Shown here piece after piece: positions 1-11,739 of a stretch of 64,000 bases of DNA (the first letter of the stretch is position 1; each line of letters opens with the position of its first letter). The notes below the pieces were generated by a model. The model saw only the letters and a list, made by a program, of their open reading frames with translations. It was not told where the DNA came from and ran no database searches. The DNA is from Gnetum montanum (taxonomy: Eukaryota > Streptophyta > Gnetopsida > Gnetales > Gnetaceae): the NCBI GenBank assembly GCA_015680685.1, contig MNCI01023604.1:158268-222267 (forward strand), given 5' to 3'. Both the position numbers and the translations under genes were made by a program.

Positions 1-2760
1 TAGCATGATGATGGATCTCAATTGATCCCATAACAAAACAAGTTAAAAGGGAAGATTGCATGTGCATTCAAATGCTGGATTGAGTGAGGGAAAGATAATA
101 TATCAAATAGAATCAGAAGTGTTAAAGAAGAACGGGAAAGAAATGGAGAAATTAAAAAAACATTTGTATTTCAAAAAAAGTGGGAGATTATTATTCAATA
201 AGAAAAGGAATTCATGTGATAGTTATCCAACATCCTACATGAATAGAATACTTGGCAACTATAGCTTGTATTTCTATAGTAATAGTAACTTCCCAAAGAA
301 GTTATAACTTCCTATGGTGGTTATAACTAAATTCCCATTATGTTTGTAACTAACCTGAATTTCTCATGATCTTTGTAACTATCGAGAAGCTAATATAAAA
401 AGAGCTTCAAGGGGTGAATGAAAAAAAAATTAGGAAAGGAACTTGAAAGAAGTATTGAAGATTACTTGTAAAAATAACTTACTAATTGCATCATCAATTC
501 AACTACTTTATTTAAATCCTATGAATTCTTTTCTTCTCATTTTTCCTTAGTTTCTTATCTAATATTTTAGATAGTATTGTGATTGCTCTTATAGATCTAT
601 TTTTGTGTAATATTAGACTTCTTATTTTTTGCCATGTAAGAGCTTATGTTGTCTTTTAAAAAGCATCTTGAACTATTTATAGTATTGTCTATATGAAATT
701 TCCTATTCAAGTACAAAGGGTCTAGAAAATTTTTGATATTTTGAGTTGACTTGAAATAGCTTCAATTTTAAATTTTTTCCTTCATATTCAATCTTGAAAT
801 TGTCATGGCTTTTCTGATAGCTCTATTATTGAAATCATTGACAAATATTAACTAGGAATATAATAGCTTGTAGTTTTTCATTTACAAAGAATTTTTGTAG
901 TTTAATAGGAGTGTCTTTTACAAAATTGCTTGTTGAGCTTAGAGTATTTGGATAATTTGTAAGACTTTAGGTTGAACTGGAATAACTTTATTTCAAAGTA
1001 TTTCCTTATGTTTAATTTATCTCACTTAAATGTTTGATATTTCAAAAAAATATACTTTCTTTCTCTTTCTCTTTTAAAATCCATTGAATCTTGCTATATT
1101 TTTAGTTTTCTTATCGATCTTTATTTCTAAGGAAAACTAGGAGTAGATTTCTACAAAATTATGGTTGAGCATTTTGGTGATATTTTATTTGTTTTAAGCA
1201 CTGTACTATAGGGACTATATCAACTAAGTGACTTGATAAAATAGGAATCTTTAATGACTATAGTATTCAACAAGGTTAGTTGAATTTCTATTATATTACC
1301 TAGTTACAATTTCATACACAAACCCAAGCATTTTTAGCATTCATAATAGCAAGCACACATTTACACTTAGTTTGCTTTATTATCATTGAGTTTATTTAGG
1401 GGTATCTAGGCCTTAGTATTTCTAGAAACCAATAAACACCTAAAATAAAGTTTTAAAGAACATCTTCGTTTCTTGTGATCTTAATCATGAGACCAAAGGA
1501 AGCGTTGGTAGTCCCAAATGGTCACCAATAATTCTTTTTGATGCTAGAAGAAGGGCTTGAAAAAAAAATTAGCTATTATTTTGTGTTAATGACCAAACAA
1601 ATTAGTATTTTAAAATATTTTGAAAGTCCTATAGAATTTTTTGATTATAAGACTAATTATTTATTAGAAGAAGAATAGAAAAAGGTTTTTATGTTTGGGA
1701 TAACTAGTGGAGTAAAAACTAGAAGGATAAGAAGTTCACCTCTTGTGTCTAGTTTTTTAGTCTATAGGAGAAGGTTAAAGAAAAATAAGAGTTCATCTAC
1801 TAAAAGAAATCCTAATAGAATGGAAAATCCACAACTAATGAATCCTTGGCAAGAGTTAGACCATTAGGGTTTTAAAAATACAGTGATATTCCTAAGGAAA
1901 TTTATAAACATTTGCCTAAATCTTTTATTCCTAGAAAAGCTTACATGGTTGAAGAGTACATTCACCTATTTGAGTTAGCTTTAGCTCATACAAATATTCA
2001 AAACCAAGATTAAGCTTGTAGGCCATTTGTAGCAAATTTAAAGGACATGGCACAAATTTGGTATTCAAACTTGCCAAGCAATAGTATCACTAGTTGGGAT
2101 GATGTGAAAAGCCTTTTCTTGGACCAATTTTGCAATCAATTAGATCAACAACAATTGTACTATGAGCTAATAAATGCTAAGAAAGAAGTTAAAGAGTTAA
2201 TTAGAGATTTCAACAAATTTGTGGGCTCTTTCAAGGATAGTATAGACCATTAGATGAAATGCTTAAAGACACTTATCTTAAGGCTATGAATACAAATATT
2301 TTAATCTAGTTAAGGAAAACTCCAAACTTGCTAATACTAAATGACTGATTTAGTGAAGCTATATAGTTAGAAGAGTAGTTGAACTTAAACAATAAAGAAA
2401 TTATTACAACTCATAAAATAGAAGGGAAAATTATGATTCTTGCAGAAGATTTTGCCCAACTTAAAGCATTACTAGGAACATTTCATATTAAGACAGAGCA
2501 AGAGTTAGAAAGTAGAGGATCTAGAAATGGTCAATTAATAAGAGACTTATGCAGCAAAGTAGTGAAACTAGAAAAATCTTTGGCAAAAGTTAAAATAGAG
2601 GAAAAGGAAAATAAAAAACATAAGCATCAAGATACTAAGTTAGTAGACGATAAGGATGAAAATGATGTTTCTATTTTCAACTTCATTGATATCCAATCTA
2701 ATAATGACCTATGATGAAGGTATTCTACTTGCTACTCATCAATGATCATACCTCTTACGA
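1..2760 (+). mobile_element. Element M: 5' part of a decayed gag-bearing LTR retrotransposon
   Basis: The right part (from about 1876) encodes a retroviral-type gag. The left 1.4 kb is non-coding and LTR-like: a TATA-like stretch (CTAATATAAAAAGAG, about 389-403) lies between an A/T-rich upstream part and a long transcribed-type leader. I could not find a second LTR copy, a primer-binding site or an exact start, so the LTR reading is an inference. The element stops near 2760, where minus-strand gag of element K begins. Confidence 0.5.
1876..2714 (+). pseudogene. Decayed gag polyprotein fragment (retrotransposon, element M)
   Basis: Structural gag protein fragment of a Ty3/gypsy-type LTR retrotransposon, which would form the cytoplasmic virus-like particle. 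The segment at 2047-2253 carries the retrotrans_gag signature: a WY..LP..SI.SWDD..SLF block followed by a helical stretch ending in ELIRDFNKFVGSF. The same frame extends upstream to about 1876 (IPKEIYKHLPKSFIPR), with one stop near 2012. After a stop at 2254 the reading shifts, and 2379-2714 gives a Lys/Glu-rich, coiled-coil-like 111-residue tail (KIEEKENKKHKHQ). No CCHC zinc knuckle or protease follows. The gag differs from that of elements A/C/D (no NICQYEYPKGC block) and from K, so M is a separate lineage. Confidence 0.65.
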
Positions 2761-2787
2761 GGTTCCTTAGATAGCTGCTTATGTTGT

Positions 2788-2846
2788 ATACGGTTGTCTT
2801 TAAGAAACTATTCTAAAAGCTTTGAGAGCTTCATAGACAACCGTAT
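2788..2846. repeat. 12-bp inverted repeat at the M/K junction
   Basis: ATACGGTTGTCT (2788-2799) and its exact reverse complement AGACAACCGTAT (2835-2846) flank a 35-base spacer. It lies precisely where plus-strand gag M meets minus-strand gag K. It may be chance, a transcript hairpin, or a relic of the rearrangement that joined the two. Confidence 0.6.
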
Positions 2847-3724
2847 GTACATAGATCTATCCTTCCATCCAAATTTTGGTCTTGGTTGATTTGGTACATA
2901 AGAAGTGGATGGTTGTGATGAGTCAGAAGATGTGTTGTGAGGTAGTGATCCCAACCTCTCTCTCTCTTTTTTGTCTCTTTTGCCATTGAAGCCATAGTTT
3001 TATGCTCTTGCTTGATTTTACTACTATCCCTTCTTGCATGTTGATTTTTATAGGCCACATAGGTTAGATCATTGCTTACCTCAACTACCTTCTTGACATT
3101 CTTAGTTTGCAAGAAGGCTTGGCTTAGTGACCAGGGCTCTAGGTAGTAAAGGTTTAATTTGATAAAATTATTTAATACTCCCTTGTAGATGACCAAGAGC
3201 TAGGTTTCACTAATAGGCTCGGGAATCTCATTGATTATTAAGTTCTACCTTTGAATGAACCTTTTGATTGTTTTAAGTGGCCCTTGATTTACCTTCATTA
3301 GTTGATCTAGGATGATATCCAACTTCAATTTGTATTTGAATTAGTTGACAAATTGGTTTATTAGGTCCTTAAGGAAAGAGGTAGAACCTCTAAGAAAGGT
3401 TTGATAGCAATCTAGATCCTTAACTTTAAGGGAGATAGGAAAAATACATAGTATCATATGAGACCAAGCTTGCAAAAAGAGGCAGCCAGATCAAAATGTA
3501 ACCAAGTATGAATTGGGATCTCCTTTATCATTGTATTTGGTGAAGTTTGGTATAGGCATATACATAGGTAAGCTCATTTGGGACACAATAAGGCTTATAG
3601 GATCGCCATGGTAAAAGTCTAAAACCTTAACCACTTGAGTTGTACTAGCCTTGAGTTTTTGCAGCTCTTCGATAAGGTCTTGAATCATTTGAAAGGATTG
3701 ATCCATGCCTTGGGGTATCCCCAT
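2831..3724 (-). pseudogene. Decayed gag polyprotein fragment (element K)
   Basis: Gag of a Ty3/gypsy-type element, broken by stops. The N-terminal part (3724 to 3491) has a helical segment (DLIEELQKLKAS) followed by the typical gag entry block PMYMPIPNFTKYNDKGDPNSY, matching the P..P....Y.G..DP..Y pattern of plant gypsy gag. The following frame holds the retrotrans_gag core: AWSHMILCIFPISLK, then DLINQFVN and DQLMKVNQGPLKTIKRFIQR, then the conserved INEIPEPISE-like segment. The last 121 residues (3196-2831) continue this frame and become basic (KKRERGW). A further 64-residue stretch at 4442-4248 lies upstream but I do not recognise it. No zinc knuckle is visible. Confidence 0.65.
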
Positions 3725-4449
3725 GGGTTGTGGTCTTTTTCTTGATGGTTGAGGATGAAGTTATGAAGCTTGAGGTTATACAAATGATGTTGGCATAGAA
3801 GGAAGAGGTCATGTGACCACCATGGTAGGTGGGTTAAACAAGGAGAAAAAGGTCTAAGTTGGGACTTGTGATATGAAGGAAGAAAAATGTGTTTATGACC
3901 CTTGGGTTATTTGGGATACCATTGTAGTACCCACTATTATGAAGAAGGAATGAATGATGGTGATAACCATCGATGATGGCTAAGTCGACCATGGTTGTGT
4001 GGCAAACAACATGTACGAGAAAATGGATGTGGTTTGGGGCATCAATTGCACCTTAATGAACAAATAGAATAGGGGTTGGCCCAAACATGGTACGATAAAT
4101 AGGTGAAGAAGGTTGACAGACTTGCCCCATGGAAGAGGTAGGAGAGACCAATGTAAGCATAGTGGCTTGAGAAGCTGATTGTTGGAATAGGCTTCCTATG
4201 AAGTTGTCTAGTTTAGGCTCTACCTTGAACTCATCATGCTCTTCATGCTAGCCCTCAAATCTTAACATCCCATCTTGCTCATCCATATTGATTAGATAAG
4301 AGAAAATGCATGAATGGGTGTAACACAATGGTATCTTATCATATGAGAAAAGAATGTATTTCTTTCCATTATAGTGAATAAATTTATATTCATGTTTGGG
4401 CTTCACATTTGGTTGTGGGATGAGTAGACCTACCAAGATCATGCCACAA

Positions 4450-5479
4450 ATGAAATTATAATAATTTTCATGAATGTTTGCAAAATCTAGGCTCTACCCT
4501 CTCAACCTAAGTGATTATCTACATTTAGCCACAGAAGGATCTTTAAGATCATAGACATTCAAAGTATCTTGGTTAGATGTCATATCAATTAGGTTGAGGG
4601 GCAAGATGATGGATTGGATGAATGACATGTTTGATGGTTTTAAAATGATTTAGTAAGTTTTAAAATTAATATTTTAAATCAAAATTTGAGCAAGTGGAAT
4701 TTTTCAAGATGCAAAAGGGATTATAACTAGAAAAGTAGTTGAAATTGATGTTGTAGGTACAATGTAAGTTATAATGAAAATGATGTGATAGTATTTGAGG
4801 TAGGTAACATCAACTACATTGGCTTTCCCAATAGTGTTTATGCTAGAGGGTGTGCAGTAGAGCACTCTATTATCTAGCCAACTATGATGCGCTAGGTGGT
4901 GGAAAATGGATTTTGACTTTGGAAATCTAGGCTAGGAATTTCTCCACTTGAAGAAAGTATATTTCTTTTAAGAGATTAAATATTAAAATTTTGACTTTTC
5001 CAAGGACTACACAAGAGTCCTTGTAGTGTCTACATTGGCTCTATTACAAAACTTTCATAGCAAGTATATTTCAATTTTTGTAAGGATCTATGCTAGCTTT
5101 CAAGATATCCTGAACATAGGATTTGGTGGGTAAAAACTCATGTTTCAAGTGTTTACAATACTAGACTTAGAAAGTCTAGAAATAGTAATGAAACTGATGT
5201 AAAAAACCCAACTCATCCATAACAATTACACTAGTTGTTGGTTGTGGAGGACTGGAGACCAACGATAATTTTTTATGTTAAACATTTGTAGGTTTTCTAG
5301 TACAAAATGTAAAAGGCTTGGTATTTGGAAATAGGTTAGAAAGTTTTTTAGAAAATGTTTTTGAAAAAGATTTTGAAAATTTTTTTGGACTGAGAATTTG
5401 GATGGAGGCCCTCATTCTAGCACTAGAAACTATATCACCAAGAAAATTTGGTCACTGGAAGAATCAAGAATCCATGTGT
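4450..5479. other. Non-coding stretch between gag and leader of element K
   Basis: No coding similarity or RNA gene recognised. By position it is the 5' untranslated leader of element K on the minus strand. Confidence 0.4.
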
Positions 5480-5570
5480 AGAACAACTTAACCTTGGATC
5501 ACAAGGGCCTTTGAAAAAAAAGATCCAAGGTACCCTGGATGATCTGGTTGATCATCTAGGGAGTTGAAAA
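5480..5570 (-). repeat. Conserved leader block just inside the LTR of elements K and L
   Basis: On the plus strand this block contains GGGCCT, an A-rich run, GATCC, GTA, ATGATCT, GATCA, AGGGA and TTGAAAA in that order; the reverse complement of 33435-33505 shows the same words at the same spacing. Both copies lie at the LTR/leader boundary of their element. It may include the primer-binding site, but I could not match it to a specific tRNA. Confidence 0.55.
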
Positions 5571-6640
5571 ATATAAGCAGAAATAAAAATGGGAACAAAA
5601 TTGTAGATTCAAACAAAAATAAACATAGAAATTAAACTTGAAATAAATATGCACTATGAACTAGAGAACTTTATTAAAATAGCAAAACTGCTCAAATTTT
5701 AGAGTTCAAAAAAGTACAGATTGTGTGCTTAAATGCACAAGAAGCTTGTTTAGATAGAGCTTGAAGCTTGTTATAGATGGTAGGTTGTGTTTGGAAGTTA
5801 AACTTGATAATCCAAGTACTTCCCAACCCCAATCATTAAGAGCTTCTTACTGGTTTCTGGTCAAATATACAACTATGGTTACAAGTAGTGTTCCACTTTT
5901 GATGTAATTGTATTATGTTGGAAGTCTCTGGTGTCCAACATAGATACCAACTTTCTCTCAAAAGTGCTCAAAAGACTATGAGTTTCAAAAATGTTCATTT
6001 TAGATTGTTCAAAAAGCCTAACCTTAATAATGTGTTTATGTTTAGCTTTTATAGGCTTTAGGTTGCTAATTTTGGACTTCAAATCTCTACCATGACTGCT
6101 GACAAATTGATGTTGATTGCAGGTGTAGCATGTTGTTATCCCAGTGTAGTTAACCATTTATTGCAAGTTTCGATACACCAAAGTCATCAAAAGCCCTCTA
6201 CATACTAAAAATAATAACCAAGTTTTGTGACTATACTAGCTTCACCTTAACTACATTGGTCTTGGAGAGGTATGCTTGCATTGTTGGAATTTGTTGGGAA
6301 ATGTAGTGACTATGCTAGCCATTGTTTGAGAAAATGAAAAATCCAACAACTTCACCATTGGATGTATGTAGCTACATTGGGTTTTGTGGTAACTATGCTG
6401 GGTTTTGCTGGAAAAATGAAAATCCAACACCATCTATGATGGGGGTAGGTGGTTCTAGCGTAGTTAAGGCTATACCCCCACAAAAACCCATAAAAATGCC
6501 AAATTTGGCAATTCCCAAGGCATTTTCGGCCTTTCCTAGCCCAAATATAGACACGAGGTGATGTTTTCCACTTGGGAAATGAGGAAGTAGCATTTATGAG
6601 GCCTTTTTTAGCCCTAAAAAGTTAAAGTATGCAAGATTTT
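5571..6640 (-). repeat. LTR-like region of element K with degenerate U3 repeats
   Basis: The minus strand has a TATA-like CCTATAAAAGC near 6050 and, upstream of it (6240-6600), several imperfect copies of a motif reading roughly GTAGTTAC...AGCATAGTTACC and of GAAAAATGAAAATCCAAC. This is what a U3 promoter region with internal repeats looks like. No second LTR copy is present, so the ends are uncertain. Confidence 0.4.
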
Positions 6641-6767
6641 ATTTCATGGACTACAAATCCTATGTTTACAATAAGATCTTGCCTCAAGTTGGGTGGTAAA
6701 GGTTAGAAGTTACAACATGTATTTGCTTGGTGGTGTTTCACACATCAAGCTCGAAAGGCAACAAAGA

Positions 6768-6802
6768 AGAAAAAAGAAAAAGAAAAAAAAAAGGAAAAAG
6801 TG
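6768..6802. repeat. A/G-rich low-complexity tract
   Basis: Run of GAAGAAAAAAG and A-tracts between elements K and J. Nothing else is recognised in this short interval. Confidence 0.8.
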
Positions 6803-6829
6803 TAACTCAAATTACAATTCCTTGTACTT

Positions 6830-7424
6830 TGAAGCATAGTACAAACAAACAATCAAATGATGTAACAAATTAATTATACACATATAATATCATAGAATAG
6901 ATAATGATAGCTTTGATGTTGAAAATACTTGCAAAATTCCAAAGAATTGGAAGTCTTCTTATAGCATTGGAGTTTCCAAGAACACCTTAGAATTTATGAA
7001 ACATACACCCAATGCCTAGTATAGATGTCTCCTTGAAAGTTGGGATGCCTACCTGAGTTTAGCCTTAATTCTAGAGTGATGTCTCCTTAAAGAATGGGAC
7101 ATCTATTTTGAGACATCTTCTTTAAAATAGAGATGTCTCCTAAAAATAGTAGATGTCTTCTTCAACTTTTGGTTCCTTAAATTCTAAGGCTTTCTTCCAT
7201 TAGTTTGCCTTCTACTCAGATCCTAAAGCTTCTTTATTTAGATTGTATTCTTTTTTTCTTTTATACTTGTCCATGTTCTCATCTTGCCTATGTAGTCTCC
7301 ATTTTAATACTTTGTTGTAGATTTCATTTCCTTGAGTTTCATTTATGGCTTGCAAGATTAATGCAAATACAAACATCCTATGTTCTTTAGTCTTCTTAAG
7401 GTTTTGACATATCAGAAGATTAGT
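6830..7424 (-). repeat. Left (3') LTR-like block of element J
   Basis: Pairs with the block at 9560-10345. It contains an imperfect array of GATGTCTCC/GGGACATCT words at 7025-7160. The left edge is approximate. Confidence 0.55.
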
Positions 7425-7779
7425 AATCTTCCCCTTTTTGGTGATGTCCAGAACTTAAGAAAAAGGATGAGTAATTATGCAATGATAATAATTGATAAAA
7501 ATACTTTAAGACATAAATTCCAATGGCAACCAAAGTGATCATTGGGATAGGACTCTATAGTTCAATTCACAAAGATGAAAAAGGTTTCCAAGATACTATA
7601 TACTATCCAAGAAAAAAATGACATTTCCTCATAATATTATAATGAAAATATATAAGTAGGAGTCCACATGAGAAATTCTCCCCCTTTTTAACATTAGCAA
7701 AAAGGAGGGATCACAAAATCCTAACCGTTGATCTTAGTTGCATCATCTAAATCTACATCAAAAGAAATCATAGCACGAG

Positions 7780-9408
7780 AAGGTTTATATGTCTCCTCAT
7801 CATCATCATCACAGTTGGTGCTAGATCTAGAGACATTCTACTCACAATCATCATTTGAAATAGGTAGTTGTACTAGAGCTCTCCATGGATGAAGCTTTAC
7901 TTGAAAGTGAGATGAAGCTGGTGGATCTTGTTGGGATGAAGCCTACTGAGAGAAAGAGGAAGCATCCTTCATCTGATAGGTGATGGGATCGATAGGTCTT
8001 CATTGATAGGTACTCCCAAAGATGCTCTTCATAGCCTACTACTAAAATTTCATTAGAGCATTATCTGAATGGTGGGAACTAGGTCTATCCTACATAAGAT
8101 TAGGAAGCTTCCCTAAGACATGTGTTGGTGGTGCATTACTCATCTGAATCTAAGGCATTGCCTAAATCATATGTCTAGGAAGGCCCAGTTGTTTCTAAAT
8201 GTCTAGGTTGGGTAGGATGATCCTTCCCACTATTTTAAATGGAAGAAGTGGTGATCTTCTAAAACTACTATCCATTAGGAGGAAGAGGTATGTCAACAAT
8301 GTTCATTATTTACAAAGGTAAGAGAGATTCCTACCAATCATTCCCATGGTATGAGTAAATGGCTAAAGCAACTTCTTAAGTGAAGATCGCACCTGATTGC
8401 TAGCTGATTTATGCCTTCTCAATTAAGGAGAGGCCTAAGATGTTGATGAAGATTTCTTCTTTTGGGACTTTGAAGACTTGGTGCTAGTTTTTTCTTCCTT
8501 AACATGGATGGAGCTCCTCTTCTTTACATACTCACTAAGGATCCTCTTGCCTTTAAGCAAAGGTATGTCAATAATGGGCACATCCCTCTGTCAAATCAAC
8601 AAGATGATGAGATAAGGGTGCCAAAGGCTTCTCTCCTTGGTGAAAAAATCCAACATGTCATGGCAAAGAGTATGACCCATGTTCAGTGATTATCTTGTAA
8701 GAAGGTAGTACAAAACAAATGATTAGGTAGGAAATAGATAATTATAGCTTCTCCATTTTACAATGATGTTATACAAATAAATGAGTGATAGGATGGAAGC
8801 ACCAGTGATCATTTGAATTCTATAAATCCTTCCACTATGAAGAGAGACTAACTTCACAAACAATGCATCACAAAATTCATCTTGAAAAATTGGAATTACA
8901 CCATTCATAAAAATATCACTCATGGAATTAATGGAAACTCTAAACATATGAACATTAGAAATGCCATGTAATACATTTATGACTTGAGGAGACACTTCAA
9001 TTAGTAGACCCCCAACAATAGTAGTGAAAGCCCTAACAAATGCATTTTTTATAATAATGTTATAGTAGAATCATTTGATAAGAATTTTGGGCACATAAAA
9101 ATTCATAGATATGAAGGCATATCAATTCAATACTTGGAAGAAACTCATTAATTCCTTTTGTCTATGTTGAGAAAAATATTGAGATTGCTTAGAAATGATG
9201 GAAATGGTTTAAGGTACCTTAAACAAGTGTTGGGTGCTCACTGATCTAAATTAAGGATTCTAGGTATTTGTAGTGCTAGTAGAAGCTTCTTTTGTCTTGT
9301 TAGTCCTCTTAGGTGATGCTCTTGATGTTGGTACCTTCTTATGGGCCATGGTTGTTGAAGAATTCACACATATCATAGTTGCTGGTAAAACCTTGGTCAT
9401 CTTTCCTT
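7780..9408 (-). pseudogene. Decayed ORF of element J, plant-transposon-associated protein
   Basis: The reading starts with a Met at about 9408 (MTKVLPATMICVNSST, then KRTNKTKEAST). It continues with breaks through a segment at 9010-8723 that is open for 90 residues and contains GGLLIEVSPQVINVLHGIS. That pattern (I/V-x-G, then S-P-x-x-I-N-x-x-L-G-I) resembles the domain called 'putative plant transposon protein' in LTR-element-associated ORFs of plants, as I recall it. Downstream readings are Ser/Pro/Lys-rich and broken by many stops. There is no DDE, RT or zinc-knuckle signature. Its role in such elements is unknown. I am fairly sure this is the coding part of J and unsure of the family. Confidence 0.45.
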
Positions 9409-9559
9409 GGATGTTTATGTGTGAATGATTGAAAAAAAATGAGGGATTTGATTTTTATAATAGTTCTAAATGAGAGTTTTAAATGAAAAGATAGATGTTT
9501 ACTTTGAAAGAAAGATGTTTATGTCATGCTTTGAAAACCCAAATGGACGTCTCCTTTGA

Positions 9560-10345
9560 GGAGTAGACATCTCCTTGATTTTGGGGCACAATACAATAGC
9601 ACTAAATACAACAACACAAATGATATGAAAATGAAGTATAATACATAAGAAAATGATATGATAAATTTGATACAAAAGTACAATGTGCAATGATTACTTT
9701 TATAGTGACTATTCATGCATTATTCTTGCACAACACCTAAGAAAATGAAGTCTTCTTATAGCCTTGAAGTTTCCAAAATCACTTTGGAATTCATGTATCT
9801 AATGGCTAGGGGAGACATCATTTTGTGATTGTGATGTCTCTCTACACCAGATTTCCATTCAGGAAAGACGTCTCTCAGGAGATGTATTCTCCTATAAGGA
9901 GACATCTCCTATTTATGGGAGACATCTTCTTTTTGTCATCCTTCATTTTAGCTAAGACATCTTTTTCATTAGGGAGATGTATTCTCTTGATAGGAAACAT
10001 TTATTATTTCTAGGAGATGTCTTCGTTGCATTTGAACTCTTGATTCCAAGGCTTCCTCTTGATCACTGAAGCATCTTGTTTTGACTTGAAGTCTTCATTA
10101 CTTATCCATGCTCCATTGACTCCTTGTAGTCTTTACCTAGATACTTGTGTACTCATCCATGCTTCCTTGAGTTGCTTCCTTGATTCCTTATTATCTACAC
10201 ATTAACATCTCTTTGTAGATTTCATCTCATCTCTTTGTAGATGTAATCTCTTAATCTCTTCTTCATGCCTTGCAAAGGCATCATACTCCAAAACATTCTA
10301 TATTCTCCATTTTTCTTAAGGTTTTAATATCTCAAAAGGTTAACA
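9560..10345 (-). repeat. Right (5') LTR-like block of element J
   Basis: Pairs with 6830-7424. It carries a denser array of GAGACATCTCC/GATGTCTC words (about 9810-10022). The right edge at 10345 is where coding similarity to gag of element A begins. Confidence 0.55.
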
Positions 10346-10760
10346 ACCACTACTATCATCTAAAATATTATAGAGCACCTTCTCTAAGAGGGGATTCTCC
10401 TTTTTCTTTCCATCCTCCATATCCCTTAACAGGTATTGCACCATCCACGACCACACCCTTGGTAGTTGCTTCACCTATGTAGGGAAAAATCCATCACAAC
10501 AATAGCAATTAAACATTGTGAGGGTAGGGAATTTATGGAAGGATATTCATCCAAGTGGCTCTGAATGAAAGCCTCATAAGACATCATTCTTTAGAACAAA
10601 TAGCCCCATGAAACCCTCATAGATACCTATGGATATTAACCCTACCTATTCTAAATTTAAAAGTACCTTCAAGCCACCTTCAAACCAATAGACCTCTCAT
10701 ATCCATTCTATCATGTTAACCCATGATTATTTACCTTTCCAAGAGATGAGTTGATCCTAG
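10346..10760 (+). pseudogene. Gag C-terminal remnant of element A
   Basis: The first codable residues, HYYHLKYYRAPS followed by a Pro/Ser-rich stretch, match HYYYPFEYYRAHS at 55015-55050 of element C. Only the tail of gag remains. After about 10480 the reading is broken by stops. No zinc-binding motif is seen. Confidence 0.65.
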
Positions 10761-10779
10761 GAGTCCCCTCATTTATTTG

Positions 10780-11255
10780 CAAATTTCACGGAATGATCCA
10801 TGCAAGGATCTATTGAATTTAGGTTCTAGGATGAAATTAATATCCTAAGAAATGTATAAGATCTAGAACTTGTCTCCTCTCACAAAGAGCAATATCAAAC
10901 TTGAGTTGGTAGATTAGTCCATCACTATTCCTTTAGACTAGAGGAGGACATTGTAACCACTATTTGTGGGTAGTCATATCCTATAGATTTCCTTGTTGTT
11001 CATGTGAATAATTGTAAAGGGGACTTTCCTATCATTATGGAAAAGTCATGGCTAAGTACTATAGATTCCAAAATGGAGATTCAAGACCTTTACTTGAAAA
11101 TCATCAAGAAAAATGAATTTGGAAAAATAGAGAAGAAAAGTATTCCATGCATCACATACAACAACATAGGATACCATTGCATGCAAAGAATATGGATGCT
11201 AAAGGATACATCAATCCAAGCATACAATCAATGTTCCAAAACAAAAATTATTTAG
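10780..11255 (+). pseudogene. Retroviral-type aspartic protease of element A, active-site Asp lost
   Basis: The protease would cut the gag-pol polyprotein during particle maturation. The active-site region reads LLNLGSRMKLIS at about 10810-10845, whereas elements C and D have LLDLGSS/LLDLGSR; the Asp codon is now AAT (10816-10818), a G-to-A change. Downstream, VVHVNNCKGDFPII (10997-11035), WLSTIDSKMEIQDLYLKI and NEFGKIEKKS match the protease and linker of B, C and D. The 83-residue open stretch at 11004-11255 is the longest intact piece. Confidence 0.75.
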
Positions 11256-11739
11256 TGCTTGTATTTAAGAATAATAGAACAAGAAGGTACCTACTAACTG
11301 ATAATATATCAATAATCTAAATCCACTATATGCATGGAACCATTTAAAAGCCTCACTAGTGCTTACATTAAGAACATGGATGAAATGGAGCAACTCCATC
11401 ATTAACTCTTTCACATACAAAGTGAAATGGATTGGGGGAGTTGAATATCCCTGATCACTTTAAGAAGAAGCCCTTTAAACTAAAATCTTTATTCATAACT
11501 TTGGAATATGCTTTTCTCAACAATGGCAAGCTAGTAATCATCAATGCCAACCTTTCTCTAGATAAAAAATAGAAGCTATTAAGGATGGTAAACAAGTGGC
11601 TAATATCCTTTTCTTGGTTATATCATGAAATTACTAGAATAGATCTTTGGATGTGCCATCACTACAACTATGCAGACCCTTCAATCAAGCCTAAAAAGTA
11701 GTCACAGTGAATGTTGAACCAAAAACTAAAGAAAGTTGT

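Larger units (their letters stand above)
2831..6640 (-). mobile_element. Element K: 5' half of a decayed LTR retrotransposon (LTR, leader, gag)
   Basis: Read on the minus strand: an LTR-like region (about 6640 down to 5570) with a TATA-like CCTATAAAAGC near 6050, then a leader with a conserved block at 5480-5570, a non-coding stretch, and gag at about 3724-2831. The leader block is also found, in opposite orientation, at 33435-33505 (element L), so K and L are relatives. No protease, RT or 3' LTR follows; the element is cut off at the junction with M. Outer boundaries are approximate. Confidence 0.5.
6830..10345 (-). mobile_element. Element J: short LTR element with one non-pol ORF
   Basis: Two related, same-orientation blocks (6830-7424 and 9560-10345) flank about 2.1 kb. 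They share, in order, GAAGTCTTCTTATAGC, a GATGTCTCC-type short repeat array, TTGTAGATTTCAT, a GCCTTGCAA-like word and CTTAAGGTTTT, so they behave as an LTR pair. Between them lies one decayed minus-strand ORF and no protease, RT or integrase, which fits a non-autonomous element. On the minus strand the right LTR would begin TGTTAACC at 10345, and the left one (3') is preceded by a purine-rich AAAAAGGGGAAG at about 7427-7438, a plausible polypurine tract. No primer site was identified. Confidence 0.6.

Noticed and set aside
6322-6561. Pro/Gly-containing small protein
   Set aside because: Lies in U3-type repeats of element K; overlapping readings on both strands, no conservation evidence.
3491-6640. 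Intact protein genes on the minus strand of element K region
   Set aside because: Readings outside gag show no motif and fit leader or LTR sequence.
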